From: Rhizobium sp. Root483D2
Lineage (GTDB): Bacteria; Pseudomonadota; Alphaproteobacteria; Rhizobiales; Rhizobiaceae
Length of the DNA stretch: 64,000 nucleotides
Direction: 5' to 3'
Assembly: GCF_001426685.1 (NCBI RefSeq)
Contig: NZ_LMFB01000037.1
Coordinates: forward strand, 1-64,000
Part shown: positions 40,308 to 51,240 of the stretch, one piece after another
How the letters are laid out: every line of letters begins with the position of its first letter
Position numbering within the stretch: position 1 is the stretch's first letter
Notes under the pieces: model-generated
Databases searched by the model: none
Told to the model about the DNA's origin: nothing
The model's input: only the letters and a program-made list of their open reading frames with translations
Program-made: the position numbers and the translations under genes

Positions 40308-41006
40308 ATGGGCTCTTTCGACTTCATCACATTGTTTTTCTTGGTCGCTGCGGTGATCATCTTCCTGCAACTGCGCAGCGTTCTGGGCAAGCGGACCGGC
40401 AACGAACGTCCGCCGGTCGATCCCTATTCGCCCCGCGAAGCGGCCGAAGGCCCCGAAGCATCCGGCAAAGTGGTGCAATTGCCCCGCCGCGATGGGGCAG
40501 GCGAGGAGATTTCGCGCTATGCCGGGATCGACGCCTTCACCAAGGCCGGCACGCCGCTCAACGACGCGCTGCGCCGGATGAATGACGCTGATCCGGCCTT
40601 TGATCCGAAGGAATTCGTCAATGGCGCCAAGATGGCCTATGAGATGATCGTCATGGCGTTTGCCGATGGCGACCGCAAGACGCTCAAGGGCCTGTTGTCC
40701 CGCGACGTCTATGATGGTTTCGATGCGGCGATTTCCGAACGCGAAAGCAAGGGCGAAATCGTCAAGTCCACCTTCGTCGGCATTGAAAAGGCCGACATGG
40801 TGCATGCCGAGATCAAGGACAGCGAAGCCAATATCACGCTGCGCATCGTCAGCCAGCTGATTTCGGCCACCTATGACAAGGCCGGTGCGATCGTCGATGG
40901 CGATGCCGAAGCGGTGTCCGAGGTCAACGATCTCTGGACCTTCTCGCGCGACACCCGCTCGCGCGATCCGAACTGGAAGCTGATCGCGACGGAATCCGAA
41001 AACTGA
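40308..41006 (+). CDS. Tim44/TimA-family membrane-associated protein
   Basis: About 232 residues. One N-terminal transmembrane helix (FITLFFLVAAVIIFLQLRSVLG), a low-complexity linker, then a Tim44-like domain from about residue 85 (PKEFVNGAKMAYEMIVMAFADGDRKTLKGLL, NDLWTFSRDTRSRDPNWKLIAT). Mitochondrial Tim44 tethers the import motor; the bacterial role is unclear but envelope-linked. ATG 40308 is preferred; an in-frame GTG six bases earlier is possible. Upstream of mltA by about 30 bp, so possibly co-transcribed. Confidence 0.85.
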   Translation: MGSFDFITLFFLVAAVIIFLQLRSVLGKRTGNERPPVDPYSPREAAEGPEASGKVVQLPRRDGAGEEISRYAGIDAFTKAGTPLNDALRRMNDADPAFDPKEFVNGAKMAYEMIVMAFADGDRKTLKGLLSRDVYDGFDAAISERESKGEIVKSTFVGIEKADMVHAEIKDSEANITLRIVSQLISATYDKAGAIVDGDAEAVSEVNDLWTFSRDTRSRDPNWKLIATESEN

Positions 41007-41034
41007 TCGGAATATAGATACGGGACTGGCGGCG

Positions 41035-42144
41035 ATGGATTTCGATTTGCAACGGGTCGACTTTTCCGACCTTCCCGGTTGGCAATCCGACGATCCATCA
41101 CCGCTTCTGCCGGCGCTTGAGCGCTGCCGCCGGCAGGTCACCACCGTCAAACCGCACAAGACGGCGTCGCTCGGCATTTCCACCGCCGATCTGATGCCGG
41201 CCTATGATGCGGCCAGGCACGCCCGTCCGCAGGGTGCAGGCGAGGCCCGTGCTTTCTTCGAAGCGCAGTTCGTGGCCTTCAAGATCGTCAGCCACGACGG
41301 CAAACCCGGTTTCGTCACCGCCTTCTTCGAACCCGAAGTTCAGGTCAGCGCGACCATGGACGATACCTTCCGTTTTCCCTTCTATCGCCGCCCGGATGAT
41401 CTCGTCGATATCGATGACGGCAACCGTCCCGAAGGCATGGATCCCTATTTTGCCTTTGGCCGGCTGAAGGATGGTCAGGTCAGCGAATATCCGGATCGCC
41501 GGGCGATCGAACAAGGATATCTGGCCGGGCAGGGCTTGGAGATCGCCTATGCCAAATCAAAGACCGATGTGTTCTTCGCCCATGTTCAGGGTGCCGCCCG
41601 GCTGGTCTATCCCGATGGATCGATGAAGCGGGTGACTTATGCAGCGAAGACCGGCCATTATTTCTCCGCCACCGGCAAGCTGCTTATCGCGCGCGGCAAG
41701 ATCGACGCCGCAACGGTATCGATGCAGACGATCAAGCAATGGCTGGACGATCATCCGGATGAGGCCGACGAAGTGCTGTGGCACAACCGGTCCTTCATTT
41801 TCTTCCGGGAGGCCGAGGTCGGCGATACAGCACTTGGCCCCGTTGCCGCCGCGAAAGTGGCGCTGGAGCCCGGCCGCTCGCTTGCCGTCGATCGCCTGAT
41901 CCATACGTTCGGCGTTCCTTTTTTCATCGCGAGCGACAGCCTGACGTCGATCGACGGCGGCTGTCCGTTCCGCAGGCTGATGCTGGCGCTCGATACGGGC
42001 TCGGCGATCGTCGGCCCGGCTCGCGGCGATATCTTTACTGGCTCCGGCGGCGAGGCTGGACGGCTTGCCGGTGCGGTGCGTAATGAAGCCGACTTTTTCA
42101 TTTTCATCCCGAAAACCGCTGCGGCAAGATATGGCCATGGCTAA
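41035..42144 (+). CDS. mltA: MltA-family lytic transglycosylase
   Basis: A 369-residue murein transglycosylase of the MltA family, cleaving peptidoglycan to 1,6-anhydromuropeptides. The MltA domain (about 100-260) and the C-terminal 3D domain ALDTGSAIVGPARGDIFTGSG with its catalytic-type aspartates are clear. No signal peptide or lipobox is visible at the N-terminus, and no in-frame start exists upstream before a stop, which is odd for an envelope enzyme. It lies between the Tim44-like gene and smr, overlapping smr. Confidence 0.87.
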   Translation: MDFDLQRVDFSDLPGWQSDDPSPLLPALERCRRQVTTVKPHKTASLGISTADLMPAYDAARHARPQGAGEARAFFEAQFVAFKIVSHDGKPGFVTAFFEPEVQVSATMDDTFRFPFYRRPDDLVDIDDGNRPEGMDPYFAFGRLKDGQVSEYPDRRAIEQGYLAGQGLEIAYAKSKTDVFFAHVQGAARLVYPDGSMKRVTYAAKTGHYFSATGKLLIARGKIDAATVSMQTIKQWLDDHPDEADEVLWHNRSFIFFREAEVGDTALGPVAAAKVALEPGRSLAVDRLIHTFGVPFFIASDSLTSIDGGCPFRRLMLALDTGSAIVGPARGDIFTGSGGEAGRLAGAVRNEADFFIFIPKTAAARYGHG

Positions 42145-42706
42145 GGGAAAGATACTCACCAGCGAAGACCGCATCCTCTGGGGCAAGGTCGCCCGCACCA
42201 CCCGGCCGCTGCCTGGACGCATGGACGAGCTTGAAGAATTCGAGGAGCCGAAACCTAAGCCCGCGCCGGAAAAACCACCGATGCCGGTGATGAAGGAGGG
42301 CCGGTCGCTGACCGAGGCTTTTGGGGCCGCTCCGGCAGATGTGCCAAAGAAGACGGCCAGGATGCATCATCCGTTGGAAAAGCCGGTCAAGCGCAAGCTC
42401 GCCAAGGGCCATCTGGCCATCGAAGCCCGGATCGATCTGCATGGCATGATCCAGAGCGAGGCGCATGGATTGCTTTTGCATTTCCTGGTGCGGGCCTATG
42501 ATCGTGGACTGCGGCATGTTCTCGTGATTACCGGCAAGGGCACGTCGCTGGGCAGCGACGGCGCGCTCAAGCGGGCGGTACCGATGTGGTTTTCGCTACC
42601 GGAATTCCGCATGCTGATCTCGTCTTATGAACCGGCCGCTCGCAACCATGGCGGCGATGGCGCGCTCTATGTCCGGCTGTCGCGTCCCAGAGGCATGGCC
42701 CCATGA
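42131..42706 (+). CDS. Smr-domain protein
   Basis: About 191 residues. A charged, proline-rich N-terminal half is followed by a C-terminal Smr (MutS2-like) domain: IEARIDLHGMIQSEAHGLL with the DLHG motif near residue 103, then HVLVITGKGTSLGSDGALKRAVPMW carrying the second conserved TGKG motif. Such domains act as RNA or DNA nucleases in some proteins. Overlaps mltA by 14 bases and the xre gene by four. Confidence 0.88.
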   Translation: MAMAKGKILTSEDRILWGKVARTTRPLPGRMDELEEFEEPKPKPAPEKPPMPVMKEGRSLTEAFGAAPADVPKKTARMHHPLEKPVKRKLAKGHLAIEARIDLHGMIQSEAHGLLLHFLVRAYDRGLRHVLVITGKGTSLGSDGALKRAVPMWFSLPEFRMLISSYEPAARNHGGDGALYVRLSRPRGMAP

Positions 42707-43077
42707 CCCCGTTCGGTGATGCGGTTCGCCTGTTGCGGCAGAAGAAGGGCGTATCGCAGAAACAGATGGCTGCGGCGATCGGCGTATCGCCCGCCTATCT
42801 TTCGGCGCTCGAGCACGGCAAGCGCGGCGCGCCGAGCTTTGAATTTCTGCAAAGGGTCGCCGGTTATTTCAACGTCATCTGGGACGATGCGGACGAACTG
42901 TTCGGGATCGCGGCCCTATCTGACCCGAAAGTGATGCTCAATACGTCCGGTCTGCCTGCGGCGCATACGGCGTTTGCCAACCGGCTTGCGGGCCGTATCC
43001 GCACCTTATCCGGTGAAACCATCCGTATCCTGGAAGATGTTTTGGAAAAAGCCCGCTTTCCTGATAAGGAACACTGA
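42703..43077 (+). CDS. XRE-family HTH regulator
   Basis: A 124-residue protein with a single N-terminal Cro/CI-type helix-turn-helix (VRLLRQKKGVSQKQMAAAIGVSPAYLSALEHGKRG, about 6-40) and a C-terminal helical region of unknown ligand. Its ATG overlaps the smr stop, so it belongs to the mltA-smr-xre unit. It may autoregulate or control cell-wall genes; nothing in the sequence identifies the target. Confidence 0.85.
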   Translation: MTPFGDAVRLLRQKKGVSQKQMAAAIGVSPAYLSALEHGKRGAPSFEFLQRVAGYFNVIWDDADELFGIAALSDPKVMLNTSGLPAAHTAFANRLAGRIRTLSGETIRILEDVLEKARFPDKEH

Positions 43078-43116
43078 TGATCCCCTGATTTCTGCCGCTT
43101 TCAGGCTGCACGGGAT

Positions 43117-43144
43117 TTGGAACTATGGACAAAATCCCTATATT
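43117..43144 (+). promoter_or_regulatory. Candidate gyrB promoter
   Basis: TTGGAA (43117-43122), 16 bases, TATATT (43139-43144), about 84 bp before the gyrB start, in the gap after the XRE gene. Matches to sigma-70-type consensus are moderate. Confidence 0.35.
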
Positions 43145-43167
43145 CGGGGAGCGCCATCGAGGGGTGA

Positions 43168-45663
<2,496 letters not shown>

Positions 45664-45698
45664 GCCAAGCGGCACTGCCGCTTCAGCGTCTTATTGCA

Positions 45699-45733
45699 AA
45701 CCACGCCTCCCATCCGAAAGGCGTGGTTTTCTT
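45699..45733. terminator. Rho-independent terminator after gyrB
   Basis: AACCACGCC (45699-45707) pairs with GGCGTGGTT (45720-45728) around a 12-base loop, followed by a T-run. Serves gyrB and perhaps the convergent nitroreductase. Confidence 0.82.
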
Positions 45734-45739
45734 TTGTGC

Positions 45740-46342
45740 TTAGCCGGCAACAAACGTGCCGTTAAAGGCAACTTCCGACAGCGGACGGCGCGGGCTCGGA
45801 GTTTCGCGGGCCTGCAGATAGTCCGGCAATTGCGTCTTGTCGCCCAGGCGGCCAATGGCGGCAGCGGCTTCCACGCGGTAACCTTCGGGAATGCCCAGAA
45901 TCTCAACGGCCTTGTCGAAATGGATGCCGGTCATGCCGTGGGCCTGGAAGCCAAGCAAATGCGCCTGATGGGCGATCGATCCCCAGGCAGCGCCGGTATC
46001 GAAGCTGTGGCTGTAGGACAGGGCTTCTTCTGTGGCACCCGGTGCGGCGAAATGGGTCTTGGAGATCAGGATCACCAATGCCGAGGCTGATTTTGCCCAG
46101 CTCTGGTTGAAATCATTGAGGATCGGAAAAATCCTGTCCCACTGCTCGGTGCCGCGCAACGCGTAGACGAAGCGCCACGGTTGCGAATTATAAGCCGACG
46201 GAGCCCAGCGGCCGGCTTCCAGAATGGTCAGAAGCTCGGTTTCGGAGATGGTCTCGCCGGTAAAGGCGCGCGGAGACCAGCGATTGAGAAAGCTGGGCTC
46301 GATCGGGTAGTCTGCCTGGCGGTAGTTGCTGGTGGTTGTCAT
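45740..46342 (-). CDS. Nitroreductase-family flavoprotein
   Basis: A 200-residue FMN-dependent oxidoreductase. RWSPRAFTGE near residue 22 is the FMN phosphate-binding start, and RWAPSAYNSQPWRFVY at about 51-66 is the classic nitroreductase motif; GIHFDKAVEILGIPEGYRVEAAAAIGRLGD is the C-terminal segment. Substrates cannot be told (quinones, nitro compounds, other electrophiles). It is divergent from gabD with a 251-bp gap that holds no other gene I trust. Confidence 0.88.
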   Translation of the reverse strand: MTTTSNYRQADYPIEPSFLNRWSPRAFTGETISETELLTILEAGRWAPSAYNSQPWRFVYALRGTEQWDRIFPILNDFNQSWAKSASALVILISKTHFAAPGATEEALSYSHSFDTGAAWGSIAHQAHLLGFQAHGMTGIHFDKAVEILGIPEGYRVEAAAAIGRLGDKTQLPDYLQARETPSPRRPLSEVAFNGTFVAG

Positions 46343-46528
46343 GGGTATATTCCTATCTTGGGAGGACAGTTTTTGAAGCGGACATGGTCCGCATATAGTG
46401 ATTGCAGCCTTGGGTCATAGGTCCTGTTTTGGAGATGCACCGTTTCCAATTTGACGACAAAGGTGGCCGACTGGTTTCACTGTCCGTAAGCGCACTAAAA
46501 GAGACGGCAAAAACGCGCATGAGGGTTA

Positions 46529-46558
46529 TTGTCGAACGCCGGAAAAAAGTTGTATAAG
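46529..46558 (+). promoter_or_regulatory. Candidate gabD promoter
   Basis: TTGTCG (46529-46534), 18 bases, TATAAG (46553-46558), 35 bp upstream of the gabD ATG. Reasonable sigma-70-type match in the divergent nitroreductase/gabD region. Confidence 0.4.
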
Positions 46559-46593
46559 TTCTGTAGATTTTCTTCAAAAGGGATTTGCCGCTG

Positions 46594-48054
46594 ATGACCG
46601 TGACCTTGAAAGACCCTTCGCTGTTTCGCCAGGCCGCACTCGTCGGCGAAAACTGGATCGAAGCCGATCCGGACAACGCCATCGAGGTAAACAATCCGGC
46701 GACCGGCGAGATCATCGGCCGCGTTCCGAAACTCGGCGCTGCGGAAACAAAGGCTGCGATCGAGGCGGCACGCATCGCGCAGAAGGGCTGGGCTGCGAGA
46801 ACAGCCAAGGAACGCTGCGGCATCCTCCGCAAATGGTACGACCTGATGATCGAAAACAAGGACGATCTCGGCCGCATCCTGACGCTCGAGCAGGGCAAGC
46901 CGTTGGCAGAAGCGACCGGTGAAATCGTTTATGGCGCCAGCTTCATCGAATGGTTTGCCGAAGAGGGCCGCCGCATCTATGGCGACATGATCCCCGGTCA
47001 TCAGCCGGATAAGCGTATCATGGTGATGAAGCAGCCGATCGGCGTCGTGGCTGCGATCACCCCGTGGAATTTCCCCAATGCGATGATTACCCGCAAGGCC
47101 GGCCCCGCTTTTGCCGCCGGTTGCGCCATGGTGTTGAAGCCGGCATCGCAGACGCCGTTTTCGGCCATCGCGATTGCGGTTCTGGCCGAGCGCGCCGGGA
47201 TTCCAAAGGGTCTCTTCAGCGTCATCACCGGTTCGGCTGCGGCCATTGGCGGCGAAATGACCTCCAACCCGACCGTGCGCAAGCTCACTTTCACCGGTTC
47301 GACCGAAATCGGCACTGAGCTCTATAAGCAGAGCGCGCCGACCATCAAGAAACTCGGGCTTGAGCTTGGCGGCAATGCGCCGTTCATCGTTTTCGATGAT
47401 GCGGATCTCGATGCGGCCGTCGAAGGTGCGCTGATCGCCAAATACCGCAACAATGGCCAGACCTGCGTCTGCGCCAACCGTATCTATGTTCAGTATGGCG
47501 TTTACGATGCCTTTGCTGAAAAGTTGGCAACGGCAGTCGGCAAGCTGAAAACCGGCAACGGCTTCGATGAAGGCGTGATCCTGGGGCCGCTGATCGACAA
47601 GGCCGCCTTGAATAAGGTCGAGGAACACATTGCCGATGCGTTGAAAAAGGGTGCGCGCATCCTACAGGGCGGCAAGCCGCATGCGCTTGGCGGCACCTTC
47701 TTTGAGGCTACCATCCTGGCCGATGTTACCAAGGACATGGCGGTTGCCCGCGAAGAAACCTTCGGGCCGCTCGCGCCGCTTTTCCGCTTCAAGAGCGAAG
47801 CCGACGTGATCGAGCAGGCCAACGACACGGAATTCGGCTTGGCCTCCTATTTCTATGCCAAGGATCTGTCGCGCGTCTTCCGGGTCGCCGAAGCGCTCGA
47901 ATATGGCATGGTCGGCGTCAATACCGGCCTGATCTCGACCGCTGAAGCGCCATTCGGCGGCGTCAAGCTGTCCGGACTTGGCCGCGAGGGTTCGAAATAC
48001 GGCATCGAGGAATTCACCGAGATCAAATATGTCTGCCTTGGCGGCATTTCCTGA
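46594..48054 (+). CDS. gabD: NAD(P)-dependent aldehyde dehydrogenase, succinate-semialdehyde type
   Basis: A 486-residue aldehyde dehydrogenase of the GabD branch, oxidising succinate semialdehyde or similar short aldehydes. ITPWNFPNAMITRKAGPA, TFTGSTEIG, the glutamate motif LELGGNAPFIVF and the catalytic cysteine in NGQTCVCANR (Cys291) are intact. AAGGGA precedes the ATG at 46594; an in-frame TTG nine bases earlier is unlikely. A terminator separates it from the HpcH aldolase gene. Because that aldolase makes pyruvate plus an aldehyde, GabD may oxidise the aldehyde product. Confidence 0.9.
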   Translation: MTVTLKDPSLFRQAALVGENWIEADPDNAIEVNNPATGEIIGRVPKLGAAETKAAIEAARIAQKGWAARTAKERCGILRKWYDLMIENKDDLGRILTLEQGKPLAEATGEIVYGASFIEWFAEEGRRIYGDMIPGHQPDKRIMVMKQPIGVVAAITPWNFPNAMITRKAGPAFAAGCAMVLKPASQTPFSAIAIAVLAERAGIPKGLFSVITGSAAAIGGEMTSNPTVRKLTFTGSTEIGTELYKQSAPTIKKLGLELGGNAPFIVFDDADLDAAVEGALIAKYRNNGQTCVCANRIYVQYGVYDAFAEKLATAVGKLKTGNGFDEGVILGPLIDKAALNKVEEHIADALKKGARILQGGKPHALGGTFFEATILADVTKDMAVAREETFGPLAPLFRFKSEADVIEQANDTEFGLASYFYAKDLSRVFRVAEALEYGMVGVNTGLISTAEAPFGGVKLSGLGREGSKYGIEEFTEIKYVCLGGIS

Positions 48055-48094
48055 TGTACCCATCGGGACCTGATCTGCCAGTCAGGTCTTGAAG

Positions 48095-48127
48095 AAAACC
48101 GGCCGGATAGCTCTGGCCGGTTTTTTT
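48095..48127 (+). terminator. Rho-independent terminator after gabD
   Basis: AAAACCGGCC (48095-48104) pairs with GGCCGGTTTT (48115-48124) around 10 bases, followed by TTT. Confidence 0.88.
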
Positions 48128-48165
48128 ACTTAGCGGTAAAAGCACGAAGACAGCAGGAGACAGCC

Positions 48166-48969
48166 ATGCCCGCCCCCCAAAATACCTTCAAAGCCGCATT
48201 TCGCGAGGATCGTTTTCAGCTGGGCCTCTGGGTCGCGCTGGCCAGTCCTTACGCGGCGGAGATCGTTGCGGGCAGCGGCTATGACTGGCTTTTGATCGAT
48301 GGAGAGCATGGGCCGAACGATATTCCGCTTCTCTCGGCGCAGATCCAGGCCATCGCCCGCTCCGGCAGCCATCCCATGGTCCGGCTTCCGGTCGGGGAAA
48401 CCTGGATGATCAAGCAGATTCTCGATACCGGCGCGCAGACCTTGCTGATCCCGATGGTTGAGAGCGTCGAGCAGGCGAAGGCTCTCGTACGCGCCGTCCG
48501 CTATCCGCCGCATGGCGTGCGCGGCGTCGGTGCAGCCCTTGGCCGGGCATCGCAGTTCAGCCGGATCGGTGACTACCTTGAAACGGCCAATGACGAGATC
48601 TGCCTGATCGTGCAGATCGAGAGCCGTGCCGGCTTAGCTGCACTGGACGATATTGCTGCGCTTGAGGGGATCGACGGCCTGTTCGTCGGCCCGTCTGATC
48701 TCGCAGCCGACATGGGATATCTCGGACAGCCAGGCCATCCCGAGGTGACGGCAGCGATCAAGGACGCCTTCGATCGCATCGCAGAGGCGGGCAAGGCGCG
48801 GGGCATCATGACGCTCAGCCTTGAGCAGGCGCATATGTACCGCGAGATGGGCGCGGACTTCATGGCGATCGGCACAGACGTGACGCTGCTGGTCAGCGCC
48901 ACGACCCGGTTGCGGGAGGATTTCCTGTCCGGCGAAACGGGCAATGCCAAGCCGGTTGCCGGCTACTGA
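48166..48969 (+). CDS. HpcH/HpaI-family class II aldolase
   Basis: A 267-residue metal-dependent pyruvate aldolase. GLWVALASPYAAEIVAGSGYDWLLIDGEHGPND carries the catalytic His and acidic metal ligand region; IPMVESVEQAKALVRAVRYPPHGVRG and VQIESRAGLAALDDIAALEGIDGLFVGPSDLAADMG complete the active site. Family members cleave 4-hydroxy-2-oxoheptanedioate (HpaI), 2-keto-3-deoxy-glucarate (GarL) or 2-keto-3-deoxy-rhamnonate. Here the sugar-acid context favours a 2-keto-3-deoxy sugar acid, an inference. It faces the uxaB-like gene end to end with no gap. Confidence 0.88.
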   Translation: MPAPQNTFKAAFREDRFQLGLWVALASPYAAEIVAGSGYDWLLIDGEHGPNDIPLLSAQIQAIARSGSHPMVRLPVGETWMIKQILDTGAQTLLIPMVESVEQAKALVRAVRYPPHGVRGVGAALGRASQFSRIGDYLETANDEICLIVQIESRAGLAALDDIAALEGIDGLFVGPSDLAADMGYLGQPGHPEVTAAIKDAFDRIAEAGKARGIMTLSLEQAHMYREMGADFMAIGTDVTLLVSATTRLREDFLSGETGNAKPVAGY

Positions 48970-50064
48970 TCAGCGCCTTTCGATGATCGCGGTCAGCCTT
49001 GGCATCGCCACGTTAGGGCTCCAGGCCTTGAAATCTGCGAGCCGCCGGGTAATTTTCTCGGCGTGATGGTTGGCGATGTCGCTGATGCGGTGGTTGAGAA
49101 ACGGATTGCGGAACCGGTCGAGCGTTAGCGCGACATAGCGCTCCGCCTCCTCTCCGAGGCTCTTCGCGGAAAAGCCGGGAATGACCTCGGTCTCATAGAT
49201 CTCCATCAGCGTTGCGAAGATGTCCGGGTCTTGCAGGATGGCTTTGACGGTCTCGTCCTGAGGGCGGCCGTTTTTCAGCCAGAGATCGGCGAGCACCGTA
49301 TGGCCGAGATTGAGGATATGCAGCTTCAGCTTCTCGTAAGGCGAGAGATCGTCCACTAGCAGAATGGACGGGTGCGTGCAGGGCAGTTTCAGTCTCGGCT
49401 GGGCCTCGATGGCCCAGAGGGCATAGGGTTCCGCCACGGCGCCGGCGGGCTGTAGCGGCTCGGATACGATCCGGTCCACCAGCGTATTGCCCCAGATCAC
49501 TGTTGTTGTGAGCCATCCTGCGAAATCAGCGCCGGCGAACCGTTCTGACTGCAGATCGAGGATCACCTTTTTCAAGGTATCGCCGTTGCGGGCCACCAAT
49601 TCACAGGGAAGAACCGTCAGCGCACCGCCGCCCGCGCGATAGCGTTCATGCAACAGGACGAGCAGCTTGCCGGGAAATGATGCGGGAATGTCCGCTGCAA
49701 GATCGTCGGGACCGATGACATAACCGGTATCGCCGGTATTGGAGATCAGCACCTCCGCTTCCCTGGCCACGATCCGCTTGATTTCGTCCCAATCGGCTGC
49801 CGTTGATAAAGCCCTCGCGACGCTTCTGACCTGCTGGGTGCGGTCGATTTCGGCCCCTTCCGCGAGCCCGCGAATGATGACTGGAAAACCGTCCGGCGCC
49901 GAAAGGGCCGTCAGCCGTCCCGCGCGTTCCACGGATCCCGTGGTTTGGACGATGGTGATCTTTCCCAGCGCCTCGCCTTTTTCCAGGGCTTCGCTGACGA
50001 AGAGATCGGCATGGGCCTGCAGGAAGCGGCTGGTTCCAAACTGGACGATAGGCGTCGTGGTCAT
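48970..50064 (-). CDS. Mannitol dehydrogenase-family protein, tagaturonate reductase (UxaB)-like
   Basis: About 364 residues, a long-chain polyol/uronate dehydrogenase. The N-terminal VQFGTSRFLQAHADLFVSEA is the nucleotide-binding start typical of UxaB-like proteins, and the catalytic motif K-x4-N-x2-H is in KLHILNLGH. ATG 50064 follows the divergent gap; upstream frame-open sequence overlaps the regulator gene and is not coding. It lies just downstream of the GntR-type gene on the same strand. Likely reduces tagaturonate to altronate, feeding UxaA; other ketose or uronate substrates are possible. Confidence 0.82.
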   Translation of the reverse strand: MTTTPIVQFGTSRFLQAHADLFVSEALEKGEALGKITIVQTTGSVERAGRLTALSAPDGFPVIIRGLAEGAEIDRTQQVRSVARALSTAADWDEIKRIVAREAEVLISNTGDTGYVIGPDDLAADIPASFPGKLLVLLHERYRAGGGALTVLPCELVARNGDTLKKVILDLQSERFAGADFAGWLTTTVIWGNTLVDRIVSEPLQPAGAVAEPYALWAIEAQPRLKLPCTHPSILLVDDLSPYEKLKLHILNLGHTVLADLWLKNGRPQDETVKAILQDPDIFATLMEIYETEVIPGFSAKSLGEEAERYVALTLDRFRNPFLNHRISDIANHHAEKITRRLADFKAWSPNVAMPRLTAIIERR

Positions 50065-50078
50065 ATCTTTGAATCCGG

Positions 50079-50957
50079 CTATTGAATGGACTGGAGCAGC
50101 GTTTCGCGCGCCGATTTCAAATGGCGGCGGCAGGCCGCCTCGACGCGCGCAGGGTCTCGGGAGCGCAGCGCAGCGATATAGTCGAGATGTTCTTCCAGCG
50201 CCCGGGCGTTGCGCTCGCGCGCATTCGTCTTGTTCCACTGGTAGTGATAGTGAAAGACGATGGTGATGATGTCATAGAAATCGACGATAAACCGGTTGCT
50301 CGACGATGTGTGCACGAGAAGATGGAAGCGCTCGTCGAGTTCCGAGAATTCCCTGTAGCGATTGTCGATATCGGCAAGGATTTCGCGGTGCAGCGTTTCG
50401 ATCCGGTCAAGATCCGCCCAGGCCGGATGCTCCGGGGCCAGCGCCGTAAAGCTGGCGGCCGAGCGCAGTTCGAACATTTCGCGCACTTCCGTCAGTTCCA
50501 GTGCGAATTCGCGGGTAAAACCCTTCAGGATCCAATGGCTGTTCGGCCGTTTTTCGATCAGGCCGAAGCGGCTGAAGCGGATGAGGAATTCGCGCACGCT
50601 GGTCGTGCCGGTGCCGATGTCGCGGGCGAGTTCCAATTCATTGATCTGCATGCCGGGCTCGGCACCACCGGCCAGAATCCGGCGCATGAAACTGCGCTCG
50701 ATGATATCGGATAGCGAATCGGTTTCCTCCGCCGGGTAATAATCCTCCGGTTTCGGCTGGCGCAGCACCACCTTTGCCCGCTTGTCCCAGGCCAGCAGTT
50801 GCAGCTCTTCCATCCGCGTCAGGATGGCGCGGATGGTGGTGCGGCTGACGCCGAGCGTCGTGCCGAGCTCCGGCTCGGATGGCAGGCTTGAGGTTTCCGC
50901 CAGGAGCTTGAGGCAACGGTTGAAGGCGTCCTTGAAGACGGTGTTCTGTTTCGCCAT
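50079..50957 (-). CDS. GntR-family (FCD) regulator with two winged-helix segments
   Basis: A 292-residue regulator. A first GntR-like winged helix lies at about 15-62 (SLPSEPELGTTLGVSRTTIRAILTRMEELQLL) and a second HTH-like segment at about 107-145 (LELARDIGTGTTSVREFLIRFSRFGLIEKRPN). An all-helical FCD effector domain follows (about 150-290, with metal-binding-type His in RFHLLVH and FHYHYQW). FCD regulators of this kind often control uronate or sugar-acid genes. It is divergent from uxaA and upstream of the uxaB-like gene, so it is the probable local regulator. Confidence 0.82.
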   Translation of the reverse strand: MAKQNTVFKDAFNRCLKLLAETSSLPSEPELGTTLGVSRTTIRAILTRMEELQLLAWDKRAKVVLRQPKPEDYYPAEETDSLSDIIERSFMRRILAGGAEPGMQINELELARDIGTGTTSVREFLIRFSRFGLIEKRPNSHWILKGFTREFALELTEVREMFELRSAASFTALAPEHPAWADLDRIETLHREILADIDNRYREFSELDERFHLLVHTSSSNRFIVDFYDIITIVFHYHYQWNKTNARERNARALEEHLDYIAALRSRDPARVEAACRRHLKSARETLLQSIQ

Positions 50958-51156
50958 GACTGTATCGACCGGATGTGAGTTCTGTAGACCCGAAGCGCGG
51001 GCTTTGTTTTTGAGGGTGCTCTATCCGGTCCGATCGATCCTGTCTTGGGTTTTGAAGTAAGGTTTCATCGTGTTTCGTCCCTGATTTGTCTTTGATCTGA
51101 TTTTGCTTTGGCATGGTGGTGACGGGGAGCATGGCAGCCGCATCCCATAATACCCA

Positions 51157-51188
51157 TTGACGATAAACTGTCTATTGTGGATAAAAGA
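51157..51188 (+). promoter_or_regulatory. Candidate uxaA promoter overlapping a dyad operator
   Basis: TTGACG (51157-51162), 17 bases, GATAAA (51180-51185). The imperfect dyad TCTATTGTGGATAAAAGA (51171-51188) covers the -10 region. Its right half, TGGATAAAAGA, recurs at 54431-54441 before the transporter genes. Placement over the -10 element suits a repressor. Confidence 0.45.
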
Positions 51189-51240
51189 CAAAATGAATGA
51201 GAGGCTCATTCGGATAAAACCGTCCAGGGAGATACCAAGG

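Noticed and set aside
46353-46593. A possible small gene or regulator remnant between the nitroreductase and gabD (including a 40-codon frame at 46435-46557)
   Set aside because: No recognisable family beyond a faint likeness of LKRTWSAYSDCSLGS to the start of HxlR regulators; the frame overlaps the predicted gabD promoter.
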